A stretch of DNA of 64,000 nucleotides from Asticcacaulis excentricus CB 48 (GTDB lineage: Bacteria; Pseudomonadota; Alphaproteobacteria; Caulobacterales; Caulobacteraceae): the NCBI RefSeq assembly GCF_000175215.2, contig NC_014816.1:679001-743000 (forward strand), in the 5' to 3' direction. Each line of letters opens with the position of its first letter. Position 1 is the stretch's first letter. Shown here piece after piece: positions 50,322 through 60,161 of this stretch. Made by a program: the position numbers and the translations under genes. A model generated the notes under the pieces. It saw nothing but the letters and a program-made list of their open reading frames with translations. It made no database searches and was not told the DNA's origin.

Positions 50322-51968
50322 CTATTTCCGCTGATCGGCCGACTTATCGCGGGCGGTTTTGAACTCGGAGGTGGCGCGCCATTGCGGCCATTCGCGCGAA
50401 TGGGCCAGCTTCGCCCCGATCTGGTAATAAAGCGTGACGTCCTCGACCATGCCCGCCATGTCCCAATCCGCCGACCATTCGTCATCGGCCTGATGGTAGC
50501 GCTTGTCGCGGTAGTCGGCTTCCTTGGCCGTACCCGCGTCTATGCCGCCCTTGATCAGGTCCTTGCCACCCTTGGCATAGAGCATCGGCACGCCGCGCTT
50601 GACGAAGGGGAAGTGGTCCGAGCGGAAGAAGTAACCCGCTTCGGGTTTTTCATCGGGCGACAGGATACGGTTCTGTGCCCTGGCGAAGGTGCCGAGATCG
50701 TCCTCCAGTGACGACTGACCATTGCCGACGACCACGATGTTTTTCGTCGCGCCAAACACATTGAGCGCATCCATATTGATACCCGCCACTGTCTTTTCCA
50801 GCGGATAGACGGGGTTTGAGGCGTAGTATTCCGAGCCCAGAAGACCACTTTCTTCGCCGGTAAAGGCGATCATCACCACGCTGCGGTCGGGTTTGGGGGC
50901 TTTGCCAAAGGCCCGCGCCAGCTCCAGCAAAGCCGCAATCCCGGTGCCGTTATCGACCGCGCCATTGAAGATCTTATCGCCATTGGCGTCGGGTGCGCCG
51001 ATGCCGATATGGTCCCAGTGCCCGCCATAGACGACGGTCTCATCCGCGTGTTTGGAGCCGGGCAGGCGTGCGATGACATTGTGCGAGACGATCTCCTTCG
51101 CCGTTACCTGATAGCCGCCGCTGAGCGTGGTCTTCAAGTCCACCGGTTGGAAGTCTTTGGCGCGCGCCGCGACCTTCAGCACGTCAAGATCGAGGCCCGC
51201 CTGAGCAAACAGGCTTTGTGCGGTTTCGGCTGACAGCCAGCCTTCGAGGCCGGTAAACGACTTTGACGGGTCAGGACGCACAATATCGAACTGCGGTCCG
51301 GTCCACGAATTTTTCACCGTCCCCCAGCCATAGGAGGCCGCCGCCGTGTCGTGGATGATCAGCACACCCGCCGCGCCGTGCCGGGCAGCCTCTTCGTACT
51401 TGTAGGTCCAGCGCCCGTAATAGGTCATGGCCTTGCCACCGAAGGTGTTGGCCTCAGGTGCATAGAAGTCCGGATCGTTGATCAGCACGACCACGATCTT
51501 GCCCTTCACATCGACGCCCTTGAAATCGTCCCAGCCGCGTTCCGGGGCCGTCACGCCATAGCCGACAAAGACCAGCGGCGTGTCCTTGAAGCTGACATCA
51601 CCGAGCGCGCCGCGTGTCGAAACCACTATGTCCGTACCCGACGTCAGCGCCGTCGCCTTGCCGCCACTGCTCAGCGAGAGGGCGGGGTTTTGCACCGTGA
51701 ACTGGCGCAGCTTAACGGCCTGCGTCCACTGACCTTCGGGGCCGCCCGGCTGAAAGCCCGCCGCGGCAAAACCCTTCGACAGATAGTCGATTACCTTGGG
51801 TTCGGCGGGCGTGTTGATGCCACGGCCTTCGAAGCTGTCGTCAGACAACGCCTTCACATCGGCGGACATGCGCGCACCGGAAATGTCTGGCGTCTTGAGG
51901 GCGGCAGTGGCCGGAACGGACAAGGTGAGGGCCAGCAGGCTGGCAGCCATAACGGGTCGGAAAGACAT
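50322..51968 (-). CDS. Secreted M28-family zinc metallopeptidase with PA domain
   Basis: 548 aa from ATG 51968 (GGAGCG about 7 nt upstream). A signal peptide (VMAASLLALTLSVPATA) is followed by a PA-type insert (about 130-290; HGAAGVLIIHD) and the M28 catalytic domain. Zinc ligands are visible in YGGHWDHIG (His), VDNGTGIAALLEL (bridging Asp), AFTGEESGLLGSEYY (Glu), GINMDALNV (Asp) and FFRSDHFPFVKRGVP (His). It is likely an aminopeptidase or carboxypeptidase in the periplasm. Monocistronic, convergent with phhA. Confidence 0.92.
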   Translation of the reverse strand: MSFRPVMAASLLALTLSVPATAALKTPDISGARMSADVKALSDDSFEGRGINTPAEPKVIDYLSKGFAAAGFQPGGPEGQWTQAVKLRQFTVQNPALSLSSGGKATALTSGTDIVVSTRGALGDVSFKDTPLVFVGYGVTAPERGWDDFKGVDVKGKIVVVLINDPDFYAPEANTFGGKAMTYYGRWTYKYEEAARHGAAGVLIIHDTAAASYGWGTVKNSWTGPQFDIVRPDPSKSFTGLEGWLSAETAQSLFAQAGLDLDVLKVAARAKDFQPVDLKTTLSGGYQVTAKEIVSHNVIARLPGSKHADETVVYGGHWDHIGIGAPDANGDKIFNGAVDNGTGIAALLELARAFGKAPKPDRSVVMIAFTGEESGLLGSEYYASNPVYPLEKTVAGINMDALNVFGATKNIVVVGNGQSSLEDDLGTFARAQNRILSPDEKPEAGYFFRSDHFPFVKRGVPMLYAKGGKDLIKGGIDAGTAKEADYRDKRYHQADDEWSADWDMAGMVEDVTLYYQIGAKLAHSREWPQWRATSEFKTARDKSADQRK

Positions 51969-52316
51969 GCAGCGCTCCATCGGGATCAGTTTCAAATGAA
52001 GCTAGAGCGGAATGATTTCTGATGCAATCATTGCGCATAAACCGATCTTGACGCGGCGACCAAGGTGGCTGAGCCCAAACCCTGAGCGGGGCAAAGCAAA
52101 AAATGCCTCTGAGCAGGTGTCAAGATCATGTCCGGCTTATGGCGGCTTTCGCTTTCCTCACTGCATCTTTATCCCTTAGCGGCCCATTGTGAGGTTCTGC
52201 GGACGGATCGTCCCACGCCTTTTTCTTCTTCCGACTTGTGATTTTCAGCAGCTTTCTGGCGGTATTTTGCGCCGGAGCCGGTCCGTCGACGCTGTTTTTT
52301 TCGCGAAGGGTTCGCC
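51969..52316. other. Divergent intergenic region between the M28 and GT4 genes
   Basis: About 350 bp with promoters presumably for both directions. No convincing ORF, RNA or palindrome was seen. GAAGGG 5 nt before 52317 is the ribosome site of the glycosyltransferase gene. Confidence 0.5.
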
Positions 52317-54617
52317 ATGCTTCAGGATAAGCATTTTGCCGTCGAAACCGAGGCCCACAGCCTTGATGATATTCTCAGCCGTGCGCGTCTCAAACCCGAA
52401 GCGGGCCTGTCGCGCGTCGCCGTGATCGGGAACTTCCCGCCGCGTCAATGCGGCCTGGCCACCTTTACCCGCGATATCTTCAACTGCCTGCACGAAGCCC
52501 TGCCGTCGGCGCGTTTTGAGGTGATCGCGATGGACGATCACGCCGGGCCCTATGCTTATCCGCCTGAGGTGACGCGCCACCTGGGCCAGGACGATGTCGC
52601 GGCCTATCGGCAACTGGCCGCCGATCTCAATGCCGCCCGGATGCAGGTACTGTTCGTGCAGCACGAGTACGGCATTTTTGGTGGCCCGTCGGGCGCACAC
52701 CTGCTGGAATGCCTTGAGCGGGTCGATATGCCGGTCATCACCACCCTACACACGGTGCTCGAAACCCCCAATGCAGACCAGCGCCGCGTAATGGAGGGGC
52801 TGATCCGCCTGTCTACGACTCTGATCACCATGGCGCAAAAAGGCGAGGACATCCTCAAACGGGTCTATGGCGTGCCGGCCTCGCAAATACTGGTGGTGCC
52901 GCACGGCGCCCCGGCACGGTCCTTGCGCCCTACGGCCGAATTCAAGGCTCGGTTGGACGCCGAAGGGCGGCGGGTATTGTCCACCTTCGGGCTGTTGTCG
53001 CCGAACAAGGGGATAGAAACGATCATCGAAGCCCTGCCGGCGATCTCTGAAGCCTGCCCCGATGTGCTTTATTTCGTTGTCGGCGCCACCCATCCCAATC
53101 TGATCTTGCATGAGGGCGAGGCCTATCGTGAACGCCTGATGGCGCGCGCTGAGGCGCTGGGCGTCGAAGACCATATCCGCTTCACCAACCGCTTCATGTC
53201 CGATGATGATCTGATCGACGTACTTCAGGCAACCGACGTCTATGTAACGCCCTATCTGACCGAGACGCAGATCACGTCGGGCACACTGAGTTATGCATTG
53301 GCCGTGGGCAAACCGGTGGTGTCGGCGCCTTACTGGCATGCGGTTGAGGCGCTGGCCGACGGGGTCGGCGTCATCTGCCCCTTCCGCGACAGTCCCGCCT
53401 TTGCGGAGGCCATTATCGACCTGCTGAGGGATGAGGTCAAACGGGAAGCCATGAGCGAGCGTGCCTATGAGGCGGCCCTTCCGTCGCGATGGAGTGCGGT
53501 GGCATCCGCCTATACGAGGCGCGCTCGCGCTGACATTTCGGCAAAGGGAAAGGCAGTGTCAGCGGTCCCGTCGATTGGTTCGGCCCCGGCCTGGCGCGCC
53601 ATTCTGCGGCTGTCGGATGATTGCGGCATGGCCCAGCACAGCCGCTACCGCCTGCCCGACCGCGCGCATGGTTACTGCACCGACGACAATGCCCGCGCCC
53701 TGATGCTGATGGCCCGGCGGGCCAGGTTCGAGCGTTTTGACGAACAGCGTATAGACCTCGCCTACCGCTATGCGGGCTTTGTCAACCACGCCTGGAACCC
53801 GCAGACGGGCCGCTTCCGCAATTTTATGAGCTTTGCCCGGCAGTGGCTGGACGAGGGCGGATCGGACGATTGCTGCGCCCGGGCTTTTGAAGCCCTGATC
53901 GAGGTGCTGCGCTCACCCCTGCCGGACGATCTGCGTCAGTGGGCGCGCGAACTCAGCCAGCGCGTGTTGCCGCACGTCGCAGACTGGACGTCGCAGCGTG
54001 CCCGCGCTGTTAGCCTGCGCGCTTTGGATGCCGCGGTCGATGAGGTGTGTGAGGCGGCGGAGGTCCTGCGGTTGATGCGGGTGCTGGCCGAACCGCTTCA
54101 CGCCGGCTATTGCCAAAACACCCCGGTAAATGGCTGGTTCGAGCCCGCCCTGTCCTACGACAATGCCCGCCTGCCCGAAGGTCTGTTGCTGGCGGGAAAG
54201 CGCCTCGGCAATGCCCGCATGGTTCAGAATGCTCTGAGTGCCAGCGTGCGCATCATGGCCCTCCAAACCGCCGAGGCCGGTCATTTCCGACCCATCCCGA
54301 CCCGCAGCTTCGCCGCTGGGCAATCGCATATGGGCGGGCATGAGGCCCTGTTCGATCAGCAGCCGCTGGAGGCGCAGGCCTCCATCGAAGCCTGCCTGAC
54401 GGCGTGGCGTGTGACCGGTGAAGCGAGTTGGAGGGCGCAAGCCTTGCGCGTTTGGCAATGGTTCCGCGGTCATAACGATCACGGCCTGAGCCTGATGAGC
54501 GAGGACGGTGGCTGTTGCGACGGCCTGACCGTTAACGGAGTTAATGAAAATCAGGGGGCGGAGTCGGTGCTGGCCCTGCACCTGAGCTGGTGCGCCCTGA
54601 AGGATTCCGGATTGTAA
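52317..54617 (+). CDS. Two-domain protein: GT4 glycosyltransferase fused to an (alpha/alpha)6-type domain
   Basis: 766 aa. Residues about 30-400 are a GT-B fold glycosyltransferase family 4 enzyme: VIGNFPPRQCGLATFTRDIF, VQHEYGIFGG, VVPHGAP, LSTFGLLSPNKGIETIIEAL and TEDTQI-like donor region read here as YLTETQITSGTLSYALAVGK. Residues about 420-766 form a helical domain rich in Trp, His and Cys (HGYCTDDNARALMLMAR; GWFEPALSYDNARLPEGLLL; FDQQPLEAQASIEACLTAW), like an (alpha/alpha)6 glycoside-hydrolase-type barrel. No signal, so cytosolic. A GH130 gene follows by 15 bp, so both likely act on one mannose-type glycan. Confidence 0.82.
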   Translation: MLQDKHFAVETEAHSLDDILSRARLKPEAGLSRVAVIGNFPPRQCGLATFTRDIFNCLHEALPSARFEVIAMDDHAGPYAYPPEVTRHLGQDDVAAYRQLAADLNAARMQVLFVQHEYGIFGGPSGAHLLECLERVDMPVITTLHTVLETPNADQRRVMEGLIRLSTTLITMAQKGEDILKRVYGVPASQILVVPHGAPARSLRPTAEFKARLDAEGRRVLSTFGLLSPNKGIETIIEALPAISEACPDVLYFVVGATHPNLILHEGEAYRERLMARAEALGVEDHIRFTNRFMSDDDLIDVLQATDVYVTPYLTETQITSGTLSYALAVGKPVVSAPYWHAVEALADGVGVICPFRDSPAFAEAIIDLLRDEVKREAMSERAYEAALPSRWSAVASAYTRRARADISAKGKAVSAVPSIGSAPAWRAILRLSDDCGMAQHSRYRLPDRAHGYCTDDNARALMLMARRARFERFDEQRIDLAYRYAGFVNHAWNPQTGRFRNFMSFARQWLDEGGSDDCCARAFEALIEVLRSPLPDDLRQWARELSQRVLPHVADWTSQRARAVSLRALDAAVDEVCEAAEVLRLMRVLAEPLHAGYCQNTPVNGWFEPALSYDNARLPEGLLLAGKRLGNARMVQNALSASVRIMALQTAEAGHFRPIPTRSFAAGQSHMGGHEALFDQQPLEAQASIEACLTAWRVTGEASWRAQALRVWQWFRGHNDHGLSLMSEDGGCCDGLTVNGVNENQGAESVLALHLSWCALKDSGL

Positions 54618-54632
54618 GCTTCCAGAAACAGA

Positions 54633-55937
54633 GTGCCTATGAAAGAGATCAAGTACAGCGACATCGTGCTGCGCGCCGACCCTGAGCGCGTCGTTCTGCG
54701 TCCCTTCACTATTTCGGTGGAGCCCTACAATACGGCGCTGGGGACCATGTCGCGGGCTGAGCGCATTTGTCGCTCGCTGCTCAAACTGACGCGCGAGGAA
54801 TGTTGTGCCGAACTGGACAGCGTCAGCCGCGATTTCAGCGGTCGCCACCTTCAGGCCCGCGCGATTTTCCTTGATCGTTTCAGGGCGATAAAGGCTATGA
54901 TCGGGCGTGGCATCGAAGGCATGGACGAAATCGACGAAGACCACGCGGCGCTGATTGGAGCTTATTTCTGTCAGGAGTATTCCTTCGAAGCGGCCGCGAT
55001 CATGAACCCGTCTGTCGTCGTCCACCCGGAACAGACGGATGTGCCGCAAGGCGCGGTGCGTTTTCTGATGTCGGTACGCACGGTGGGGGAGGGACACATC
55101 TCGACCATTTCCTTCCGCGAAGGCGTGTTCCATGCCGACGGTACGCTCGATCTAGAACCTGATTCCGATTTTATCGTCGCCGCCAAACCGGCGCAGGGGG
55201 CGACTGATGGCCCTGTGACGCTAATGCGTCACAAGGCCTGCTCCGTTTCGGGCACGGTCATCTTTCCGGTAACACGCGCTCAGTCGAACGGCCTAGAAGA
55301 CCTGCGTCTGGTCCAGTTTACCGAAGACGACGGCGACACCACCTATCTGGGCACCTACACGGCCTATTCAGGGCGTGAAATCGGCTGCGAACTGTTTGAG
55401 ACCGAGGATTTTGACACCGTCTATTTGGCCCCTTTGCGCGGGCTGGCAGCGACGCATAAGGGGCTGGCCCTGTTCCCGCGCCGCATCAACGGACGCTATG
55501 CGGCCATCGGGCGGTTGGACCACGAGAGCTTGTTCTACCTCGAGAGCGAAGACCGCATGGTGTGGAACTATGGCGACCGCATCGTATCGCCCAAACACCC
55601 TTGGGAAATGGTGCAAATGGGCAATTGCGGCTCGCCTATCGAGCTGGACGCCGGGTGGCTAGTCTTTACCCACGGCGTCGGCGCCATGCGGCGCTACTGT
55701 CTGGGGGCGGTGCTGCTCGACAAGGCCGATCCGCGTCAGGTCATTGGCCGGTCGCGTACACCCATTCTGGCTCCCGGCGAAGACACGCGCGAAGGCTATG
55801 TGCCCAATGTCGTTTATAGCTGCGGCGCGCTAAAACACGGCGACTGGATCCTGCTGCCCTATGGCGTGGCGGATTCCTCGATCCGTTTCGCCTCGCTGCA
55901 CGTCGATGACATTCTTCAGCACCTGCGTCCCTTCTGA
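54633..55937 (+). CDS. Glycoside hydrolase family 130 (mannoside phosphorylase/hydrolase type)
   Basis: 434 aa, five-bladed propeller family. Recognisable are SDIVLRADPERVVLRPF at the start, EYSFEAAAIMNPSVVV (FEAAALMNPS-type motif carrying an acidic residue), LALFPRRINGRYAAIGRLD, and EMVQMGNCGSPIELDAGWLV then THGVG. GH130 enzymes phosphorolyse or hydrolyse beta-mannosides; which reaction applies depends on phosphate-binding residues I cannot assign safely. It is coupled to the GT4 fusion gene upstream (15 bp) and overlaps the topoisomerase start by 1 bp. Confidence 0.88.
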   Translation: MPMKEIKYSDIVLRADPERVVLRPFTISVEPYNTALGTMSRAERICRSLLKLTREECCAELDSVSRDFSGRHLQARAIFLDRFRAIKAMIGRGIEGMDEIDEDHAALIGAYFCQEYSFEAAAIMNPSVVVHPEQTDVPQGAVRFLMSVRTVGEGHISTISFREGVFHADGTLDLEPDSDFIVAAKPAQGATDGPVTLMRHKACSVSGTVIFPVTRAQSNGLEDLRLVQFTEDDGDTTYLGTYTAYSGREIGCELFETEDFDTVYLAPLRGLAATHKGLALFPRRINGRYAAIGRLDHESLFYLESEDRMVWNYGDRIVSPKHPWEMVQMGNCGSPIELDAGWLVFTHGVGAMRRYCLGAVLLDKADPRQVIGRSRTPILAPGEDTREGYVPNVVYSCGALKHGDWILLPYGVADSSIRFASLHVDDILQHLRPF

Positions 55938-57010
55938 TGGGCGACACCCCGCCCGTCATAGAAGCGGTGGCGGACGCCGCGGAACAGGCGAAGGCCTATG
56001 GCCTGCGCCACGTCAATGACCGGCGGCCCGGCTTTAAGCGGCGCCACTTTGGTCGCCGCTTCGTCTATTTCGACACTAAGGGTGTCAGGATCGAAGACGA
56101 AAAGGTGCGTGCCCGCATCGACCGGCTGGCCATTCCGCCGGCGTGGAAAGACGTATGGATTTGCCCGTTCGCCAATGGCCATATTCAGGCGACGGGCACG
56201 GATGCCAAAGGGCGCAAGCAGTACCGCTATCACGCCGACTGGCGCAGCGTGCGCGATGCCACCAAGTTCAGCCATATCCTGCGCTTCGGTGAGGTGCTGC
56301 CGCGCATCCGGGCCGCCGTGCGCGCCGATATGGCCAGACGCAACCTAAGCCGTGAAAAGGTACTGGCCAGCGTCGTTTATCTATTAGAAAAGACGCTGAT
56401 CCGCGTCGGTAATGATGAATACGCCCGCACCAACAAGTCCTATGGCCTGACGACGCTAAAGGACGAACACGTCTGCGTCGAAGGCCATAGCGTGCGCTTT
56501 CACTTTACGGGCAAGTCGGGCAGGGCGTGGAACCTGAAACTAAGCGACCGGCGTGCCGCAGCCGTCATCCGCCGCCTTCAGGACCTGGGCGAGCAGGAAT
56601 TGTTCGCCTGGGTCGATGAAGGGGGGCGGGTGCACGACGTCACTTCGTCAGACGTCAATGCCTATTTGAAAGAGATCAGCGGCGAAACCGTCACCGCTAA
56701 AGACTTCCGCACATTTACGGGGACGGTGCTGGCGGCGCTGGCGCTTCAGGCCTTCGATGCCTTTGAGACCCAGACCGAGGCCAAGCGGAATCTCAAGGCA
56801 GCGATCGAAGACGTGGCACGCCGGCTCGGCAATACACCCGCCGTATGCCGCAAGGGCTATGTGCACCCAGAGGTGATCAATGCTTACCTGGATGGTGCCC
56901 TGAGCCAGCAGATTGTCGACGAGATCGACGCCGAACTGAGCGATGCGGTGGAACTGGACCCTGATGAGGTAATGGTTTTGGGCTTCCTGAAAAAGCGCCT
57001 GTCTGCTTAA
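55937..57010 (+). CDS. DNA topoisomerase IB (poxvirus/bacterial type)
   Basis: 357 aa. N-terminal domain (about 25-110; LAIPPAWKDVWICPFANGHI then QATGTDAKGRKQYRYH) and the catalytic domain with RVGNDEYARTNKSYGLTTL (Arg and Lys), FHFTGKSG, DFRTFTGT and the catalytic Tyr in CRKGYVHPEVI (Y308). It relaxes supercoils through a 3'-phosphotyrosine without ATP. It overlaps the GH130 stop by 1 bp (TGATG) and ends convergently with the hybrid kinase gene (4-bp overlap). It probably belongs to the GT4-GH130 transcript by position only. Confidence 0.92.
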   Translation: MGDTPPVIEAVADAAEQAKAYGLRHVNDRRPGFKRRHFGRRFVYFDTKGVRIEDEKVRARIDRLAIPPAWKDVWICPFANGHIQATGTDAKGRKQYRYHADWRSVRDATKFSHILRFGEVLPRIRAAVRADMARRNLSREKVLASVVYLLEKTLIRVGNDEYARTNKSYGLTTLKDEHVCVEGHSVRFHFTGKSGRAWNLKLSDRRAAAVIRRLQDLGEQELFAWVDEGGRVHDVTSSDVNAYLKEISGETVTAKDFRTFTGTVLAALALQAFDAFETQTEAKRNLKAAIEDVARRLGNTPAVCRKGYVHPEVINAYLDGALSQQIVDEIDAELSDAVELDPDEVMVLGFLKKRLSA

Positions 57011-58566
57011 GCCCGAATTTGGGCCAGGAGGCGGTTGAGGCAGTCGAGATTAACCGGCTTGGTCAGGTGGTGGTTGAAGCCCGCTTCAAACGCCGCCTGA
57101 CGGTCGCTGTCCTGCCCCCAGCCGGTCTGGGCGATCACCACCGTGTCCTGTAATTGCGGCCGTTTGCGCAGTTCGCGGCAAACTTCGTAGCCATTCATAC
57201 CGGGCATACCGATATCGAGCAGGATGACGTCGGGCGTCTCGCTGTCGGCAGCGGCCAGAGCGGCGGCCCCATCGTGCACGGTGCGCGTATGGTGGCCGAT
57301 CAGGTCGAGCATCCAACTGGTCGTTTCAGCCGACTCGCGGTTGTCATCGACCACCAACACGTGCAACGCGCGCGCCGCCTGCGCTTCGCTCAGACCGTCG
57401 GCTGTGGCATTCGGAGCTTCGGCCAGAGGCAGACGCAGTTCAAAGGTCGAGCCCTTGTTGGCCCCCGCGCTTTCGGCGTGGATCGAGCCGCCGTGCAGGG
57501 CAACCAGCTTCTGCGCCAACGCCAGACCAATCCCTAACCCGCCCTGCGCACGGTGAATATTACGGTCCACCTGCGTGAATAACTCAAACACTCTTGGTAG
57601 CATGTCGGCGTCGATTCCGAGCCCGGTATCGCTGACGCGGATGATGGCCTGCGCGCCATCGCGGCGCAGACTGAGGCCGATGCGGCCGCGTTCGGGCGTA
57701 TACTTGGCGGCATTGTTAAGCAGGTTGGCGACGATCTGCGCTAACCGCGTCAGGTCGCCATCGACCCACAGTTCCTCAGCCGGGAGGTCCAGCGTAAAGG
57801 TGTGCCCGGCGAGGTCAATGACGGGACGCGCGGTTTCCACCGCTGCCTCAACCACCGAACGGAGGGTAAGGTGATCGCGCTTAAGCTCGATCTTGCCCTG
57901 ACTGACGCGCGACACGTCCAGAAGATCGTCGACAAGGCGCACCAGATGCGTCATCTGACGGTCCATCATGTCGCGTACTTGCGCCGCCATCGGGCTGTCC
58001 GGGGCCATGCGCAGAATCTGCAGCCCGTTACGGATAGGCGCCATCGGGTTGCGCAGTTCGTGCGCCAGCGTGGCTAGGAAGACGTCCTTGCGGTGATCGG
58101 CCTCGCGCAGGGCCTCGGCTGCGCGCTGGATCTCGTCACGCTGCGCCTGAAGAGCGTCGCGCTGATGCGCGATCTGGCGGCGCTGGGCGTACAGTTCGAC
58201 GAAGACCTCGACCTTGGATTTGAGGATATCGCCGTCGATAGGCTTTTGCAGGAAATCGACCGCCCCGGCCTCATAACCGCGGAAACGGCGCTCGCGGTCG
58301 GTGGTGCCGGCGGTCAGGAAGATGATGGGGATGCGTCGCGTGCGTTCGGCCCCACGTAGAGTCTCGGCCAGCTCAAACCCGTCCATCTCCGGCATCTGCA
58401 CGTCGAGCAGAGCCAGCGCTACCTCCTGCCGCAGCAGAATTTCCAGCGCCTCGACGCCTGAGCGCGCCTTGAGTATGGTCAGGCCGTCACGACGCAAAAG
58501 GGCTTCGAGCGCCAGCAGATTTTCTTCGAGATCATCGACCAGCAGAATAGGGGCGGGGGTGTTCAT
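57007..58566 (-). CDS. Hybrid histidine kinase: REC-HisKA-HATPase-REC
   Basis: 519 aa, soluble. Receiver 1 (about 5-122; LALLDVQMPEMDGFELAETL), a coiled coil (about 125-160), HisKA with TLAHELRNPMAPIRNG, HATPase (about 270-385; NLLNNAAKYTPERG and DTGLGIDADMLPRVFELFTQ), and receiver 2 (about 398-517; DVILLDIGMPGMNGYEVCRE). The presence of a receiver before and after the kinase suggests it integrates a phosphorelay. It overlaps cheB by 1 bp, as the last gene of a leftward cluster, and its C-terminal receiver resembles the partial gene at 63650. Confidence 0.93.
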   Translation of the reverse strand: MNTPAPILLVDDLEENLLALEALLRRDGLTILKARSGVEALEILLRQEVALALLDVQMPEMDGFELAETLRGAERTRRIPIIFLTAGTTDRERRFRGYEAGAVDFLQKPIDGDILKSKVEVFVELYAQRRQIAHQRDALQAQRDEIQRAAEALREADHRKDVFLATLAHELRNPMAPIRNGLQILRMAPDSPMAAQVRDMMDRQMTHLVRLVDDLLDVSRVSQGKIELKRDHLTLRSVVEAAVETARPVIDLAGHTFTLDLPAEELWVDGDLTRLAQIVANLLNNAAKYTPERGRIGLSLRRDGAQAIIRVSDTGLGIDADMLPRVFELFTQVDRNIHRAQGGLGIGLALAQKLVALHGGSIHAESAGANKGSTFELRLPLAEAPNATADGLSEAQAARALHVLVVDDNRESAETTSWMLDLIGHHTRTVHDGAAALAAADSETPDVILLDIGMPGMNGYEVCRELRKRPQLQDTVVIAQTGWGQDSDRQAAFEAGFNHHLTKPVNLDCLNRLLAQIRA

Positions 58567-59135
58567 CAGGCGGCCTCTGCCAGCAGTTCGTCAGCCAGTT
58601 GATCGAGAGGGCGTACGAGCGCCTTCGGGCACAGAGACTGGGCGGTTTCAGGCATTAGCCGCGCATAGGCCGTCTCCGGCGACTGGATCAGGCCGCGCCC
58701 TCCCTGCGCCATAACAGCGCGCAGGCCACCTGCGCCATCCTCGTTGGCGCCGGTCAGGATCACCCCGGTCAGACCCGGCCCATAAGCATCCGCCGCCGTT
58801 TCAAACAGCACGTCGATAGAGGGGCGCGAAAACCACACCGGCGCTTCGTTCGAGAGTGCAATGGTAAAGTCGGGTTCAACCATCAGGTGATAATCGGGGG
58901 GGGCGAAATAGATGGTGCCGGCATCGATAGGGGCCTTATCTTCGGCTTCCACGACCTTCATACGGCATTTGTCGCTGAACAGATCGGCCAGAACGCTGTG
59001 CCGGTTTGACGGCAAGTGGATGACCACCAAAACCGCGCAGTGGTCCGCCGGCAGGTGCGGCAGGACGGCCGACAGGGCTTCTACGCCTCCGGCCGAGGCC
59101 CCAATGACCACGGCCTTGCGGGGGAGCATGCTCAT
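58566..59135 (-). CDS. CheB-type methylesterase domain protein without receiver
   Basis: 189 aa, only the CheB esterase domain. The catalytic Ser is in VVIGASAGGVEAL (S14), His in VVIHLPSNRHS (H40) and Asp in ILTGANEDGAGGL. Full-length CheB has an N-terminal receiver that is missing here, so activity must be set by another protein, perhaps the hybrid kinase with receivers directly downstream. It overlaps cheR by 4 bp. Confidence 0.92.
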   Translation of the reverse strand: MSMLPRKAVVIGASAGGVEALSAVLPHLPADHCAVLVVIHLPSNRHSVLADLFSDKCRMKVVEAEDKAPIDAGTIYFAPPDYHLMVEPDFTIALSNEAPVWFSRPSIDVLFETAADAYGPGLTGVILTGANEDGAGGLRAVMAQGGRGLIQSPETAYARLMPETAQSLCPKALVRPLDQLADELLAEAA

Positions 59136-59959
59136 GCGGCCTCCCGCTTCTGATAGAGGCGCTCATCGCGGGCAAATTCGTCGAATTTGTAGTGATGATC
59201 GGTGAAGCGCAGCGTCTCCTTGGCCCCTAGCCCCAGAAAACCCTTGCGCGACAAAGAGTCGGCAAACAGGGCCACGGCACGGTTCTGAAGGTCGCGGTTG
59301 AAATAGATGAGCACATTGCGGCATGACACAAACTGCGTTTCGGCAAATACCGCGTCCGTGACCAGCGAATGGTCGGAAAACACCACGTGCTTGCGCAAAG
59401 ACTTATCGAAGGTGGCTGCCCCATAAGCGGCGGTGTAGTAGTCCGCCAAAGACGTCTTGCCGCCCGACAAGCGGTGGTTTTCAGTAAACAGACGCATCCG
59501 ATCAAGATCATAGACCCCGGCCTCGGCCTTGCGCAGCGAATCCTGATTGATGTCGGTGGCGTAGAAAAGGGTGCGTTCTTCGAGGCCTTCTTCGCGGAAC
59601 AGAATGGCGAAGGAATAGAGCTCTTCGCCGGTCGAACAGCCGGCGATCCACACCTTCAATGAAGGATAGGTTTTAAGGTGGGGCACCACCTTTTCGCGGA
59701 TCGCGCGGAAATAGGCCGGATCTCGAAACAGCTCCGACACCTGTACGGTCAGATAGCTCATAAGGGCCCCCAGCATGGCTTCTTCGTGCAGGACCATGTC
59801 CTGAAGCATCGAAATCGAGCGGCAGCCGAAATGGTCGCGCGCCTGAAACAGACGGCGTTTGATCGAGGCCATGGCATAGCCCCGGAAATCATAGTGATAT
59901 TTGAGATATATCGCCTCAAGGAAGAGGCGGACTTCTATATCCTCGATCTTGTTATGCAC
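59132..59959 (-). CDS. CheR-type methyltransferase
   Basis: 275 aa: an N-terminal helical domain, then the SAM-binding domain with IAGCSTGEELYSFAILF, LFYATDINQDSLRKAEAG, and VSCRNVLIYFNRDLQ. It methylates glutamates of chemoreceptor-like proteins. It starts at 59959 and overlaps cheB by 4 bp. No chemoreceptor, CheA or CheW gene is next to it, so it may act on a noncanonical signalling protein. A 202-bp gap with a hairpin separates it from the CHASE3 kinase upstream. Confidence 0.93.
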   Translation of the reverse strand: MHNKIEDIEVRLFLEAIYLKYHYDFRGYAMASIKRRLFQARDHFGCRSISMLQDMVLHEEAMLGALMSYLTVQVSELFRDPAYFRAIREKVVPHLKTYPSLKVWIAGCSTGEELYSFAILFREEGLEERTLFYATDINQDSLRKAEAGVYDLDRMRLFTENHRLSGGKTSLADYYTAAYGAATFDKSLRKHVVFSDHSLVTDAVFAETQFVSCRNVLIYFNRDLQNRAVALFADSLSRKGFLGLGAKETLRFTDHHYKFDEFARDERLYQKREAA

Positions 59960-60080
59960 AACACGTCACGCACGCCAGCCGCTAAAAGGAAAGCCACTGT
60001 AGGGTTATCGTGTATAAAAATAAAATCAGTAACTGCATTGATTATAAATTAGGCTGTTGTGGGTGTTTCGCTTTCCCGAC

Positions 60081-60109
60081 TTTCTCCTCCCATGTATGGG
60101 GAGGAGAAA
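60081..60109. repeat. Bulged inverted repeat (REP-like) between the CHASE3 kinase and cheR
   Basis: TTTCTCCTCCCAT (60081-60093), GT, ATGGGGAGGAGAAA (60096-60109): a 13-bp stem with one bulged G, within the 202-bp gap. The core CTCC...GGAG resembles the palindromes at 20285 and 50274. It may be a partial terminator or a processing hairpin. Confidence 0.55.
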
Positions 60110-60161
60110 AATAGTGGCCTTAAAACTTGCATTGTCACCACTGGCTTGAGCGAAGTCGGAA

